Of a stretch of 45,792 nucleotides of DNA, positions 24,953 through 33,143 are shown in pieces; position 1 is the stretch's first letter; each line of letters opens with the position of its first letter. Both the position numbers and the translations under genes were made by a program. This DNA comes from Promethearchaeota archaeon (GTDB lineage: Archaea > Asgardarchaeota > Lokiarchaeia > Sigyniarchaeales > SOKP01), in the NCBI GenBank assembly GCA_013375475.1, contig JABXKD010000024.1, positions 1-45,792 of the forward strand, given 5' to 3'. Under the pieces are notes generated by a model. It had not been told where the DNA came from and did no database searches. It worked only from the letters and a program-made list of their open reading frames with translations.

Positions 24953-25450
24953 TCACAAAAAATCTTGAAGGTCTTTTGTTTTACAAACTCTCTCTATGTT
25001 TCTCAACATCTCAGATATTTTCCTCTGTAATACTAGATCTGCACCTCCTCCTAAAAGATTAAGAAATTCGCTGCTTAGGGTGAAGGTCTCTATAAAAACA
25101 CCTAGTTTCGATTTTGTAGGGGAGAGCGATTTGATGCGCAAACGACCTTCTAATTCTCTAATATTTTCATTATTTCTAACATTGAACTCAATTAATCGCC
25201 CTTTACCGGCCTCTTCACCCTTGTCTGAAAGTACTAATTCTCCTTCCATTTCTATTGGAATCTTAATAAGATCAATTTCATCATAAACTTTAGTATGGAG
25301 TACATTTGGAGCGGTGAATTCCGCCTCCATTTTTTTCGCGGGATTAATTTCTTCCCAAAATTCTGCTTTATAGAGCGCTTGAAAAAGAGCTTCGTTATTG
25401 CAGTTATTCACTTCTAAAACTTTTGAAATCTTAGCCAATTTTAACACCAT
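24953..25450 (-). CDS. SRPBCC/START-like protein (165 aa)
   Basis: The secondary-structure pattern is a first strand, two short helices (NNEALFQALYKAEFWEEINP), a curved sheet of about five strands (VLHTKVYDEIDLI onward) and a long C-terminal helix (DLVLQRKISEMLRNIERVC). This fits the SRPBCC (START/polyketide-cyclase-like) fold, which binds hydrophobic ligands or serves as a chaperone. No catalytic residues are recognised. It sits next to the longin-like gene, on the same strand with about 90 bases between, so both may belong to one unit. Confidence 0.55.
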   Translation of the reverse strand: MVLKLAKISKVLEVNNCNNEALFQALYKAEFWEEINPAKKMEAEFTAPNVLHTKVYDEIDLIKIPIEMEGELVLSDKGEEAGKGRLIEFNVRNNENIRELEGRLRIKSLSPTKSKLGVFIETFTLSSEFLNLLGGGADLVLQRKISEMLRNIERVCKTKDLQDFL

Positions 25451-25654
25451 AAGAAATTTTCGTATGATTTACTAATAAAAGTGGAAAATTTATAATCTTT
25501 TATATTACATAACATGAAGATAAGAAAGTTAGCCTCAGACTTCCTTGATTATTTCATCTTTTTTAACCCTAAATCATTTATAACCTTTCATCATTGGCTT
25601 ACAAATTATGCTTTATGTTAAAAAATTAGCGAAAATTTTTGATTTTTTGAAAAT

Positions 25655-25852
25655 TTAATCCCGGAACAGCATGCTCTCTTCTAAATTCCGTTCCTCTTTA
25701 CAATTGGGACAAATCCAGGTAGTGTCGTTCTTTTTTATAGAATTTATACACATATCACAAATAGTTGTATCGCAAATGCAATAAGAGCATCTATCAAGTT
25801 TATCTGCGCAATCCTTTCCACATATAAAACAATTTGGAGGGTTTTTCGACAT
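25655..25852 (-). CDS. RING-like cysteine-rich protein (65 aa)
   Basis: The 65-aa protein has ten cysteines in paired spacing: CFIC, C (in KDC), CSYC, CDTTICDMC and CPNC. That is a cross-brace-like or double treble-clef layout, as in RING/B-box-type fingers, with two possible zinc sites. No His ligands are obvious. Asgard archaea carry small RING proteins linked to ubiquitin systems, but there is no ubiquitin, E1 or E2 gene here. Metal binding is well supported. The RING assignment is tentative. Confidence 0.6.
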   Translation of the reverse strand: MSKNPPNCFICGKDCADKLDRCSYCICDTTICDMCINSIKKNDTTWICPNCKEERNLEESMLFRD

Positions 25853-25934
25853 TTCTATTTTGTATTTTAAATTCTTTTATAATATTCATTATTATGATTA
25901 TTATTAATTAAATTTAACAAAATTTCATAGTAAA

Positions 25935-26117
25935 ATGGAAAAACTTCAAAAACAAATTCAGTTACTTGCTTTAATAATTATATTCCCGATATATAAAGCC
26001 ATAGAAGCTACTATTTTAAATAGCTATCTGGAAATTATTTTGTGGACCTTAATCTCGATTTTTTACGCTATTTCTCTGGTAATACTATATCTTGTTTTTA
26101 AAAAAAGACAAAAGTAA
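25935..26117 (+). CDS. Small two-helix membrane protein (60 aa)
   Basis: Two hydrophobic segments (about residues 8-30 and 33-55) are separated by a short polar turn. The C-terminus is basic (KKRQK), as expected for the cytosolic side. No family is recognised. It may be a small membrane subunit or regulator. It is the only plus-strand gene in this minus-strand cluster. Confidence 0.5.
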   Translation: MEKLQKQIQLLALIIIFPIYKAIEATILNSYLEIILWTLISIFYAISLVILYLVFKKRQK

Positions 26118-26162
26118 TATTTTCTTAAATTTAAGCTAAATAATGGCAGCTAACCTTTTAGA

Positions 26163-26447
26163 TCATGTCCTTTTTTTAAAGATATCTTGAATCAAACCGT
26201 CTATTCCAAGACTTTTTAGGACGCTATCTCTAACATCTACTTCAACTTTCATATCTTGCATGACTTTTAATGTATCTCCTAAAGATTTTGAAAATGCCTC
26301 GCTCATTTCTTTAATTGAATCAGAAGTTAACTTTAAGGATTCTCGAATAGCTAGATTAGTTTCATGCAATTCTGATGTTAATTCTTCCATAGTCTTTCTC
26401 ATTTCGGACAGTTCATGTTTCAATCCCATTTTTGATCGATTTACCAT
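26163..26447 (-). CDS. Coiled-coil protein of unknown function (94 aa)
   Basis: Residues about 8-75 show heptad repeats rich in Glu, Lys, Ser and Leu (ELSEMRKTMEELTSELHE and the SLGDTLKVMQDM region), typical of a dimeric coiled coil. The C-terminus (DGLIQDIFKKR) is amphipathic. The pattern resembles adaptor or cytoskeletal linker proteins, but no specific family is visible. Confidence 0.6.
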   Translation of the reverse strand: MVNRSKMGLKHELSEMRKTMEELTSELHETNLAIRESLKLTSDSIKEMSEAFSKSLGDTLKVMQDMKVEVDVRDSVLKSLGIDGLIQDIFKKRT

Positions 26448-26600
26448 AATATCAGTTGTTAATAATTTTGTAAAAGAAGGAACTACTTAAAGTTTTTATT
26501 TAAATATTAATACAAACAGACTATCAAATATAATAAAAATTCTTTTAAGAGGTCCATTTCATATTTTAATTAACTTAATGTAAAAAAACACTCAAATAAA

Positions 26601-26762
26601 ATGTCGGAATGGAAAAATAAAATTAATAGACAAACTACAGAATCAGAAGACTTTTTCTGTGCAGGAACAGGATGAGGCATGTCTGATGGAATCGTAGAAT
26701 TAATAAACTTAATAAAGAAACGTCACAAAGAGAGAAAAGCAAAAAAACTTAATAGAAATTAA
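26601..26762 (+). CDS. Putative 53-aa selenoprotein with in-frame TGA (Cys-x4-Sec), mini-ORF 1
   Basis: The frame opens at ATG 26601, has TGA at 26673-26675 and ends at TAA 26760-26762. If TGA encodes Sec, the product has an acidic/polar N-terminus, the motif C20-AGTG-U25-GMSDG, and a Lys/Arg-rich helical C-terminus. A Cys and a Sec four residues apart could form a selenylsulfide redox pair. Mini-ORF 2 (26942-27082) has the same layout, and both are followed by the same RNA element, which strongly suggests UGA recoding. No homologous family is recognised. If TGA were a plain stop the product would be 24 residues only. Confidence 0.65.
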
Positions 26763-26766
26763 ATGA

Positions 26767-26828
26767 AATCTCAAAGATTGGATTATAAATGGTAGGATTC
26801 AATCGAAAGTTCCGCAAGAACCGAGATT
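26767..26828 (+). ncRNA. SECIS-like three-stem element 1 in the 3' region of mini-ORF 1
   Basis: Stem P1: AATCTC (26767-26772) with GAGATT (26823-26828). Stem P2: GATTGGATT (26776-26784) with GATTCAATC (26796-26804), nine pairs including two G-U. Stem P3: GTTC (26809-26812) with GAAC (26818-26821). The P2 loop contains TAAATGGTAG, identical in element 2. Three positions of P2 differ between the copies in ways that keep pairing. It begins four bases after the TAA. It does not obviously match the textbook archaeal or eukaryotic SECIS. Confidence 0.7.
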
Positions 26829-26899
26829 AAAACAGTTTTTAAAAATATGTATCTCCTTAGAAATTTTATTTTTTATAAAACTCACCCTTAATACCCCTG

Positions 26900-26906
26900 T
26901 TTTTTT
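26900..26906 (+). terminator. Oligo-T run after mini-ORF 1 unit
   Basis: Seven T lie downstream of element 1; a weaker T5 lies directly after the element at 26836-26840. Confidence 0.35.
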
Positions 26907-26941
26907 ATTCTAGATAGCATTTTTAGTCGTGATAAAAACTT

Positions 26942-27082
26942 ATGTCAGAAGAAGAAAGTGAATTTGATTTTGGATTTGATGAAAATTGTTATGAAACCAG
27001 TTGATCACTAATTTCCATTTGGTATTTGAGAGCACTTAAATTACAAAAAGAAAAAGAAAAAGAGAACCGAAAAACTAAATAA
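26942..27082 (+). CDS. Putative 46-aa selenoprotein with in-frame TGA (Cys-x4-Sec), mini-ORF 2
   Basis: The frame starts at ATG 26942, has TGA at 27002-27004 and ends at TAA 27080-27082. With Sec at the TGA the product reads acidic N-terminus (SEEESEFDFGFDE), C16-YETS-U21-S, a short hydrophobic stretch (LISIWYLRAL) and a Lys/Glu-rich tail. Cys-x4-Sec spacing is the same as in mini-ORF 1, although little else is identical. A TATA-like TTTTATAAAA (26871-26880) lies about 60 bases upstream. Either small paralogues or two unrelated proteins served by the same recoding element would fit. As a plain stop the product would be 20 residues. Confidence 0.65.
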
Positions 27083-27089
27083 TAACACC

Positions 27090-27153
27090 ATCTCGAAGAT
27101 TAAATCGGTAAATGGTAGGATTTAATCTATAAGTTCTAGCATGAACTTGAGAT
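27090..27153 (+). ncRNA. SECIS-like three-stem element 2 in the 3' region of mini-ORF 2
   Basis: Stem P1: ATCTC (27090-27094) with GAGAT (27149-27153). Stem P2: GATTAAATC (27098-27106) with GATTTAATC (27119-27127), nine perfect pairs. Stem P3: AAGTTC (27131-27136) with GAACTT (27143-27148). The 12-base P2 loop ends in TAAATGGTAG, as in element 1. It starts seven bases after TAA. Confidence 0.7.
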
Positions 27154-27167
27154 AAAAGATCTTTACA

Positions 27168-27175
27168 TTTTTTTT
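27168..27175 (+). terminator. Oligo-T terminator after mini-ORF 2 unit
   Basis: Eight T, 14 bases beyond element 2, in the gap before the convergent nucleotide-sugar dehydrogenase gene. Confidence 0.5.
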
Positions 27176-27209
27176 AATGGTAATCCCTTAAATAAGAAGT
27201 CTTAAACGA

Positions 27210-28574
27210 TTAAACCGGCTTTTTTGAGCCCTCTCCAACCTTGCGATAAATAAAACCCTTACTTTCAACTGTCTTTTTATCAAATATATTTCTCCCATCA
27301 ATAATTATTGGAGTTTTCACAATTTTCTTTAGATCGTCAAGGTTAATATTGTAATATTCAGAATGATTTGTAGTAAACATTAAAACATCTGCATTTGCAA
27401 CTGCTTCGTTAAAATCGCTTGTGAGTTTAGTAAGCTTATAATCACGCTCGTTTACATAAGGATCGTGAGCGATATAATCAATATTATGCGAGTGATATCT
27501 GCTTTTTAGGACTCTTACGATATTTTCAGTTGGTGTATTCCGAGTATCATCCGTATTTGCTTTATAAGAAACGCCTAAAAGAACTACTTTTATGTTATCT
27601 ACTAATCTATGAGAATCCCTAAATACATTTTCCATTAATTTTATCATGTGATAGGGCATGTAGTCGTTAATTTTTCTTGAATCTGGAATTATTTTAATTT
27701 TTGATTCGTTCAATTTTTCTGTATATTTATTGAACCCATAGAGCAGAAGCCAAGGATCTTTCGTTAAACAATGTCCTCCTACACCTGATCCGGGATAATG
27801 CATCATCCTATCATGCCGCTGATTTATTAAATTTATAATTTCGAAGATGTTACGATTGAAATCTTCAGATAACAGAGCCATCTCGTTAGCAAATGCAATG
27901 TTTACATCTCTATATGCATTTTCTATACATTTCGTTAATTCAGCTGTTAGAGTATCAGTCACTTGCAATTCCTTTTTGACAACTTTTCCATACAAGAATT
28001 TGGCTTTTTCATTAGCTTCTTGGCATCCCCCTCCTATAACACGAGGGAAATCTGTGATATATTCTATTAATTTGCCTGGCATTACTCGCTCAAACGAGAA
28101 TACAAGGTAAAAGTCTTCTCCTCTCTTTAATCCTCTTTTTTTTTCTAAAATAGATTGAACGACATTATCTGTGGTTCCAGGCGCTACTGTAGATTCAAGT
28201 ATTATTGTCACTCCTTTTTTCATGTGTTTAGCAATCTTCTCAGAAACATCCAGTAGAGAGGCATATCTTGGGACTTTTTCATCGTCAACGGGTGTTTGTA
28301 CGTCGATTAAAATGTAATCCGCATCTTTTACTGCATCATATTTACTCGTAACTTTAAACTTTTCATTTCTTACTACTTTTTCAATTAGTTTATCTAACCC
28401 CGGTTCAACTCCCTCGTAAGGATTTTTCCCTTGGTTCAGCCAATCAATTTTCCAGCCAGATCTTTCTGACCTACGCTGAATACCGGTAACATAAAAATCA
28501 TCTACATCAGCTAAAAGAACGGCCATAGGAATACCGACGTAACCCATTCCGATTACAACAATTTTAGTAGGCAT
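27210..28574 (-). CDS. UDP-glucose/UDP-ManNAc-type nucleotide-sugar dehydrogenase
   Basis: The 454-aa protein starts with the NAD-binding motif VIGMGYVGIPMAVLLADV and contains the catalytic-Cys region GVGGHCLTKDPW (about residue 265) plus the ESTVAPGTT loop (about 128). The C-terminal UDP-binding domain has LLGVSYKANTDDTRNTP (about residue 332). Such enzymes oxidise UDP-Glc, UDP-GlcNAc or UDP-ManNAc in two NAD-dependent steps to uronic acids for surface glycans. The exact sugar cannot be told. No glycosyltransferase or epimerase neighbours are in view. Confidence 0.93.
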   Translation of the reverse strand: MPTKIVVIGMGYVGIPMAVLLADVDDFYVTGIQRRSERSGWKIDWLNQGKNPYEGVEPGLDKLIEKVVRNEKFKVTSKYDAVKDADYILIDVQTPVDDEKVPRYASLLDVSEKIAKHMKKGVTIILESTVAPGTTDNVVQSILEKKRGLKRGEDFYLVFSFERVMPGKLIEYITDFPRVIGGGCQEANEKAKFLYGKVVKKELQVTDTLTAELTKCIENAYRDVNIAFANEMALLSEDFNRNIFEIINLINQRHDRMMHYPGSGVGGHCLTKDPWLLLYGFNKYTEKLNESKIKIIPDSRKINDYMPYHMIKLMENVFRDSHRLVDNIKVVLLGVSYKANTDDTRNTPTENIVRVLKSRYHSHNIDYIAHDPYVNERDYKLTKLTSDFNEAVANADVLMFTTNHSEYYNINLDDLKKIVKTPIIIDGRNIFDKKTVESKGFIYRKVGEGSKKPV

Positions 28575-28694
28575 TTTCTTAACTTCTAGTTTGTAATATC
28601 AATGTTGAAATTGATAGAGATATAAATCAAACATTCTTGAAAAAATTATATGTAAAAAATAAAAAAAATAGTTATATATTTAAAATTTAAAATT

Positions 28695-29372
28695 TTACTT
28701 TGGTTTTTTCTTATAAGAAGTCCCTTTTACGGCTTTAAATAAACCTGCCATTATAGCACCGGCAACAAATCCTCCAACATGAGCAAAATGTGCCGTTTGA
28801 TCACCAAGTGGACTATATAGCGAAACCATGGCATAGGTAAGTTCGGCAATAAAGTAAGTAATTATAAAATAACTAGCAGTTACTTTCCGCATTGTTGACC
28901 CTGTTGGAAGATAAAACTTATTGGAAGGATAAAGTATTAGATAAACCGCCATCAAGCCGAAAATTGCTCCGGATGCCCCTAAAGAGGGAATACTTGCTAA
29001 TATTGGACCCCAAACTGGTATCAAAATCGTACTAAATGCGTGAAGCATAGTGGCAAATATACCCGAAACGAAATATGTAACCAAATAAAAGCCGTGCCCC
29101 ATTGCGTGTTCGCAATTATCAGATATTACAAAGAAAAACCACATGTTCATAATTATGTGAACTATATCCCCATGCATAAACATCGAAGTTAATATTGTCC
29201 AAAGTTTCTCTCCAGCAAAAAATTCCGCAGGCACAAAAGCGTACTCAATACGCATATTGCCCGTAGGATCCATCATTTGCCAGACAAAAACCGCGATATT
29301 AGCGACTAAAATAATAACTGAGAAGAATTGGGTAAAAAAATTTATCCGATCGGATTCGGCTTCTAAGACCAT
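28695..29372 (-). CDS. Rhomboid-family intramembrane serine protease
   Basis: The 225-aa protein has about six membrane helices. The catalytic Ser134 is in GASGAIFG and the catalytic His198 in the AHVGG motif. The oxyanion-region signature MHGDIVHIIMNMWFF is also present. All hallmark residues appear intact. Rhomboids cleave membrane helices of substrate proteins in the lipid phase. It has its own promoter region and no obvious partner genes. Confidence 0.93.
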   Translation of the reverse strand: MVLEAESDRINFFTQFFSVIILVANIAVFVWQMMDPTGNMRIEYAFVPAEFFAGEKLWTILTSMFMHGDIVHIIMNMWFFFVISDNCEHAMGHGFYLVTYFVSGIFATMLHAFSTILIPVWGPILASIPSLGASGAIFGLMAVYLILYPSNKFYLPTGSTMRKVTASYFIITYFIAELTYAMVSLYSPLGDQTAHFAHVGGFVAGAIMAGLFKAVKGTSYKKKPK

Positions 29373-29530
29373 TCTAAATCATCAACCAGTATTTTTTTAA
29401 ATTAGATTATAATATTTTTCTTTGATTTTTAAAGCTATTTAAGATTTTGTTATATAACTAATAAACCTTTATTAATCTTTGAATCTGTAGAAATTAAAAG
29501 TTAAAATACTAGAATGTGTTTATTTCATCT

Positions 29531-30715
29531 ATGAAATTAGGCAAGTCAAGTTTACATGATATTGCAAAAATTCGGCCAGACGCTATCAAAAGAAGAAGAA
29601 TCTCAAGTTATGATGTTACTGGAGGAAATCACGATTGGATAGATATAAATCCGGGAGAAACAGTAATTATTGGAGATGTGAAGGGTACTGGACGTATAAC
29701 TCATATTTGGTGCACTATATTATGCAAGAAACGATATTATTTGAGGAATATTATAATTAGGATGTACTGGGATGGTGAAAAAAATGGTATTCCAAGTGTT
29801 GAAGTACCTATTGGAGATTTTTTTGGATTAGGCCATGCGAAGCGTAAAAACTTTATTTCTATGCCGTTCCAAATGAGTCCCCAAAGGGGTAGAGCATTTA
29901 ATTGTTGGTGGCCTATGCCTTTTTCAAAAGAATTTAAAATAACTATAGAAAATGATAATTCTAAGCAAATGAGGCTGTTCTTCTACATTGACTATGAAAC
30001 CTATGAAGACGGAGATGAAAACGAAAAGGATTATGGGAGATTTCACGCACTTTGGCATCGCGAAAACCCTACTAGTCCAAAAAAGAGGGATAGTGAAACC
30101 GGTAAAAAAATCTTAAAGATTAAACCTATACAATTTGCCTACAGAGGGCGTAATATTGACGATCCTTTAACTCAGAATTATAAAATACTCGAAGCAAAGG
30201 GTAAAGGTCATTATGTTGGGTGCCATTTGGATATCGATAATATTACTTTTATTCCGTGGTATATTAATTGGCCAGGCGAAGGAGACGATATGATATATAT
30301 TGACGAAGATATTGATAAAATGGTCGCAACTCTGCATGGAACGGGCACAGAAGATTATGTAAACCAATCTTGGGCTCAAAGTCAAAAATATCACGCCCCT
30401 TATCACGGCACGATTAAAACAGGAGGGTTAAATTGGTGGGGCAAAATCTCATATTATAGATATCACATTGAGGACCCAATCTATTTCAACAAGAGAATTG
30501 TGGTTACAATAGAACATGGACACGATAATCATCGTAAAGACGATTGGTCTTCAACTGCTTACTGGTACCAACTGGAACCACACGATCCTACATTATTTCC
30601 GAAACTCCTCGATAGCAAAGGAAGAAAACCTCGCGTCCATATAGCCCATTTGATCAGAAAGACTTTATGCATCGTTTTAATAGTATTCCTAATCTCGATA
30701 TGGTTTATTATTTAG
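29531..30715 (+). CDS. DUF2961-family protein with C-terminal membrane anchor
   Basis: The N-terminal half carries DUF2961 hallmarks: GGNHDWIDINPGE and GTGRITHIWCT (about residues 33-65), then GDFFGLGHA and the late segment HGTGTEDYVNQSW. Its family belongs to the same broad beta-sandwich group as some glycan-active proteins and is often linked to carbohydrate use. The final 20 residues are a hydrophobic helix (TLCIVLIVFLISIWFII), so it may be tail-anchored. A GTG at 29516 could be an earlier start. ATG at 29531 lies about 25 bases after a TATA-like TTAAAATA, so leaderless translation is likely. Confidence 0.75.
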   Translation: MKLGKSSLHDIAKIRPDAIKRRRISSYDVTGGNHDWIDINPGETVIIGDVKGTGRITHIWCTILCKKRYYLRNIIIRMYWDGEKNGIPSVEVPIGDFFGLGHAKRKNFISMPFQMSPQRGRAFNCWWPMPFSKEFKITIENDNSKQMRLFFYIDYETYEDGDENEKDYGRFHALWHRENPTSPKKRDSETGKKILKIKPIQFAYRGRNIDDPLTQNYKILEAKGKGHYVGCHLDIDNITFIPWYINWPGEGDDMIYIDEDIDKMVATLHGTGTEDYVNQSWAQSQKYHAPYHGTIKTGGLNWWGKISYYRYHIEDPIYFNKRIVVTIEHGHDNHRKDDWSSTAYWYQLEPHDPTLFPKLLDSKGRKPRVHIAHLIRKTLCIVLIVFLISIWFII

Positions 30716-30799
30716 ATCTTTTACAAAAATGTTTATAATTTGCGTCTTAAAAAACCAAAAGTGAAAAATATAAGACATAAACATTTTTAACTTATATCT

Positions 30800-31834
30800 A
30801 TGTCAGAAATTGATTTAGCTACAGCAATTATTGGAATTTCCTTAGCCATATTCACTACTTTATGTTTTAATTTAGGTATTGTATACCAAAAGAAGGGGTT
30901 AAAGGAAGCAAAATTAAAAGGTATTGAGATAAAAACTGAAGAAGGGTTTATCCATATATTAAAAACTTTTGGGAAATTGTTTTCAGTTAGATCTTGGTTA
31001 ATTGGTGCGGTAATGGGAATTATCGGATGGTTCCCATATATTATATCAATTGGGATAGTCGGCGTTCTCGTAACTGAACCAGTAATGGCAACAGGATTTA
31101 TATTTTTCGTCCCTGCGGCAATGAAAATCTTAAAAGAAAGAGTCGGGATTATTGAATATATAGCAATCGGGCTGTTGACGATATCTCCTATTCTTATTGG
31201 ATTCGCAGGTATTTCTGATGTCGATCTTGATTTATATGAGTTTGTTCCATCACTTATTATATTTTTAGCAATATCTCTCTCCGTTTGTATTATTTCACTA
31301 ACTTTAGCAAAAAAAAAGAGGGGTAAGAGTATTGAGGGTCTTTTTATCATGTTTGGAGGTGCAATTTTATTCGCCCTTGGAGGCTCTGCTACAAATATCT
31401 TAGCTCAAGCGTTAATTCAAACAGGCGAGGGCTTTCACTGGTATACAATATTCGAGTTACCATTCGGTATCTTTTGGTTCTTGTTTGGAGGGACTTACGC
31501 CCATCTATGGGTATTTTTAGGGTTTTGGATGATGGCAGCTTTCAACATTTCCAGTCTCCCCTACTATCAAGGAGGATTTCAAAAAGGTAAAATTCTTATA
31601 ATGTATCCAATTTTGGATTCAATTGCTTTACTTCTTCCAATTACAGCGGGTCTTTTTGTCTTTAAACAGACTTTCTCTAATTTTCCTCTTTTCTTTATTG
31701 CTTTGATCTGTAGTGTCTTCGCCACAATTGTCTTAAGCAAGTATCAAGCTGCGATTGAGACCATGGATACTATAATATCAGATATTGATAAAGTAGATAA
31801 TGACCCTACTAAGCAATCTATCGATCTTGAATAA
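30800..31834 (+). CDS. DMT-superfamily (NIPA/EamA-like) membrane transporter
   Basis: The 344-aa protein has about nine to ten membrane helices in the drug/metabolite-transporter arrangement. The first helix pair has TTLCFNLGIVYQKKG, and the segment LVTEPVMATGFIFFVPAAM (about residue 90) matches the NIPA/DMT core helix. NIPA relatives carry Mg2+, and other DMT members carry metabolites. Substrate unassigned. The C-terminal tail is cytosolic and acidic. It starts 84 bases after the DUF2961 gene but has its own promoter-like AT stretch. Confidence 0.75.
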   Translation: MSEIDLATAIIGISLAIFTTLCFNLGIVYQKKGLKEAKLKGIEIKTEEGFIHILKTFGKLFSVRSWLIGAVMGIIGWFPYIISIGIVGVLVTEPVMATGFIFFVPAAMKILKERVGIIEYIAIGLLTISPILIGFAGISDVDLDLYEFVPSLIIFLAISLSVCIISLTLAKKKRGKSIEGLFIMFGGAILFALGGSATNILAQALIQTGEGFHWYTIFELPFGIFWFLFGGTYAHLWVFLGFWMMAAFNISSLPYYQGGFQKGKILIMYPILDSIALLLPITAGLFVFKQTFSNFPLFFIALICSVFATIVLSKYQAAIETMDTIISDIDKVDNDPTKQSIDLE

Positions 31835-31936
31835 TTTTATTGGTTCTTGATTGTAAAAAATTCTTAAACCTAATTCCTATTTAAAATATCATACCATATT
31901 ATACATATATTTACTAAAGCAATCCTAATAATTACT

Positions 31937-32518
31937 ATGACAAAAAATAAAATCAAATCAAGTTCTTACTTGTTTCCTAGACCAGTTGTCCTTATAGGAG
32001 CAAATATTAGTGGAAAACCCAATTTTGAACCCCTCGCATATGTTAGCAGCGTTGAAGATAAACCTCCTTTAATATCAATTGCTTCTTACGAGACTCATTT
32101 CACAAACATTGGAATAAAGGAAAACGGTACATTCAGCGTGAACACTCCTTCTGAAGAAATAATAGTAGGGACTGATTATTGCGGTATCGTCTCCGGAAAA
32201 GAAGCAGATAAGTCGGAAGTGTTTGATGTTTTTTACGGAGAGCTTAAGACTGCTCCTATGATAATTAAAGCACCATTAAATTTAGAGTGTAAAGTCATTA
32301 AAACCCTTGCGATTAAAGATATTACTGGTGGCGAAATAGGTCATGAACTCTTTATTGGAGAAATTGTAAATGCTTACGCTGAAGAGGAATATTTAACTGA
32401 AGGAGCACCAGATATCTCCAAGATAAACACATTTACTTATGCTATGAAACAATATTGGAAGGTAGGTAAACCCTTAGCAAAAGCTTGGGAAGTAGGAAAG
32501 AAACTAATGACGGATTAG
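31937..32518 (+). CDS. Flavin-reductase-like FMN-binding split-barrel protein
   Basis: The 193-aa protein fits the flavin-reductase/flavoredoxin family: RPVVLIGA, FEPLAYVSSVEDKPPLIS (about residues 30-48), the FSVNTPS strand (about 73) and the final GHELFIGEIV strand (about 137). These proteins bind FMN and move electrons or reduce flavins, often for oxidoreductases and stress repair. The last helix region (YWKVGKPLAKAW) is common in archaeal members. A promoter lies in the 100-base gap upstream. Confidence 0.88.
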   Translation: MTKNKIKSSSYLFPRPVVLIGANISGKPNFEPLAYVSSVEDKPPLISIASYETHFTNIGIKENGTFSVNTPSEEIIVGTDYCGIVSGKEADKSEVFDVFYGELKTAPMIIKAPLNLECKVIKTLAIKDITGGEIGHELFIGEIVNAYAEEEYLTEGAPDISKINTFTYAMKQYWKVGKPLAKAWEVGKKLMTD

Positions 32519-32552
32519 GTAAGTATAACAACTTATTCCTAATTATGAACAA

Positions 32553-32951
32553 CTAATTATTATTTTTCTTTTTTAATATGTTTTTAACATAAGTAATAAT
32601 TTCATTACCAGAAATAGCTTTAACTAAATAGCCGTCAGCACCGAGTTCTTTTCCTTTCTGTATGTCTTCAAAAAAATTTTTAACGGTAAAAAGAACTACC
32701 AAAATTTTAGGGTATTTTGACTTAATTTCAGTCAAAATTTCATAACCACTCATACCGGGAAGCATAATATCAAGCAAAACGAGTGCAATCTCTTCGTGTT
32801 TTTCTTCAACTATATCTAATGCGTCGTAACCATTACTACAAGTTATGGTGTCGTATTTCTCGAGCTGTAAAAACTTCTCAGTAAGAATAGTTATATCTTC
32901 TTCGTCATCGACAATTAAGATTTTTTTTGCTGCTGCTGACATTGGAGACAC
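32553..32951 (-). CDS. Stand-alone response-regulator receiver protein (1)
   Basis: The single receiver domain (132 aa) has the acidic pair DDEED near residue 15 and the phospho-acceptor Asp in LLDIMLPG (about 60). The Thr (LFTVK) is kept, but the usual K-P of the last loop is changed to KA (LVKAISG). No histidine kinase or output domain is present, so it may shuttle phosphate or bind a partner. It shares most of its sequence with the next gene, 192 bases away on the same strand. Confidence 0.92.
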   Translation of the reverse strand: MSPMSAAAKKILIVDDEEDITILTEKFLQLEKYDTITCSNGYDALDIVEEKHEEIALVLLDIMLPGMSGYEILTEIKSKYPKILVVLFTVKNFFEDIQKGKELGADGYLVKAISGNEIITYVKNILKKKNNN

Positions 32952-33143
32952 ATCTTATATCTTATTTTTATATCCTACTAATATAGATTCTTTTTTCGTA
33001 TTTAAAAAGTAGGTATGATTTTGCTATTTTGATCGCTAGCATCTCTCAAATTTGTTATTTAAAAAGAGATTGATTCAAAATCATCTAGACGCAATGAAAT
33101 AAGCAATTTTTAATAAGAATCAAGAACAAAAAATATGTGATAT

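Noticed and set aside
26767..26828. Hammerhead ribozyme
   Set aside because: A GAAA between two helices looks like part of the hammerhead core, but CUGAUGA is absent and the second copy does not keep the GAAA.
30787..31350. Minus-strand ORF of 187 codons
   Set aside because: It mirrors the transporter at 30800-31834; hydrophobic patterning there is explained by the transporter.
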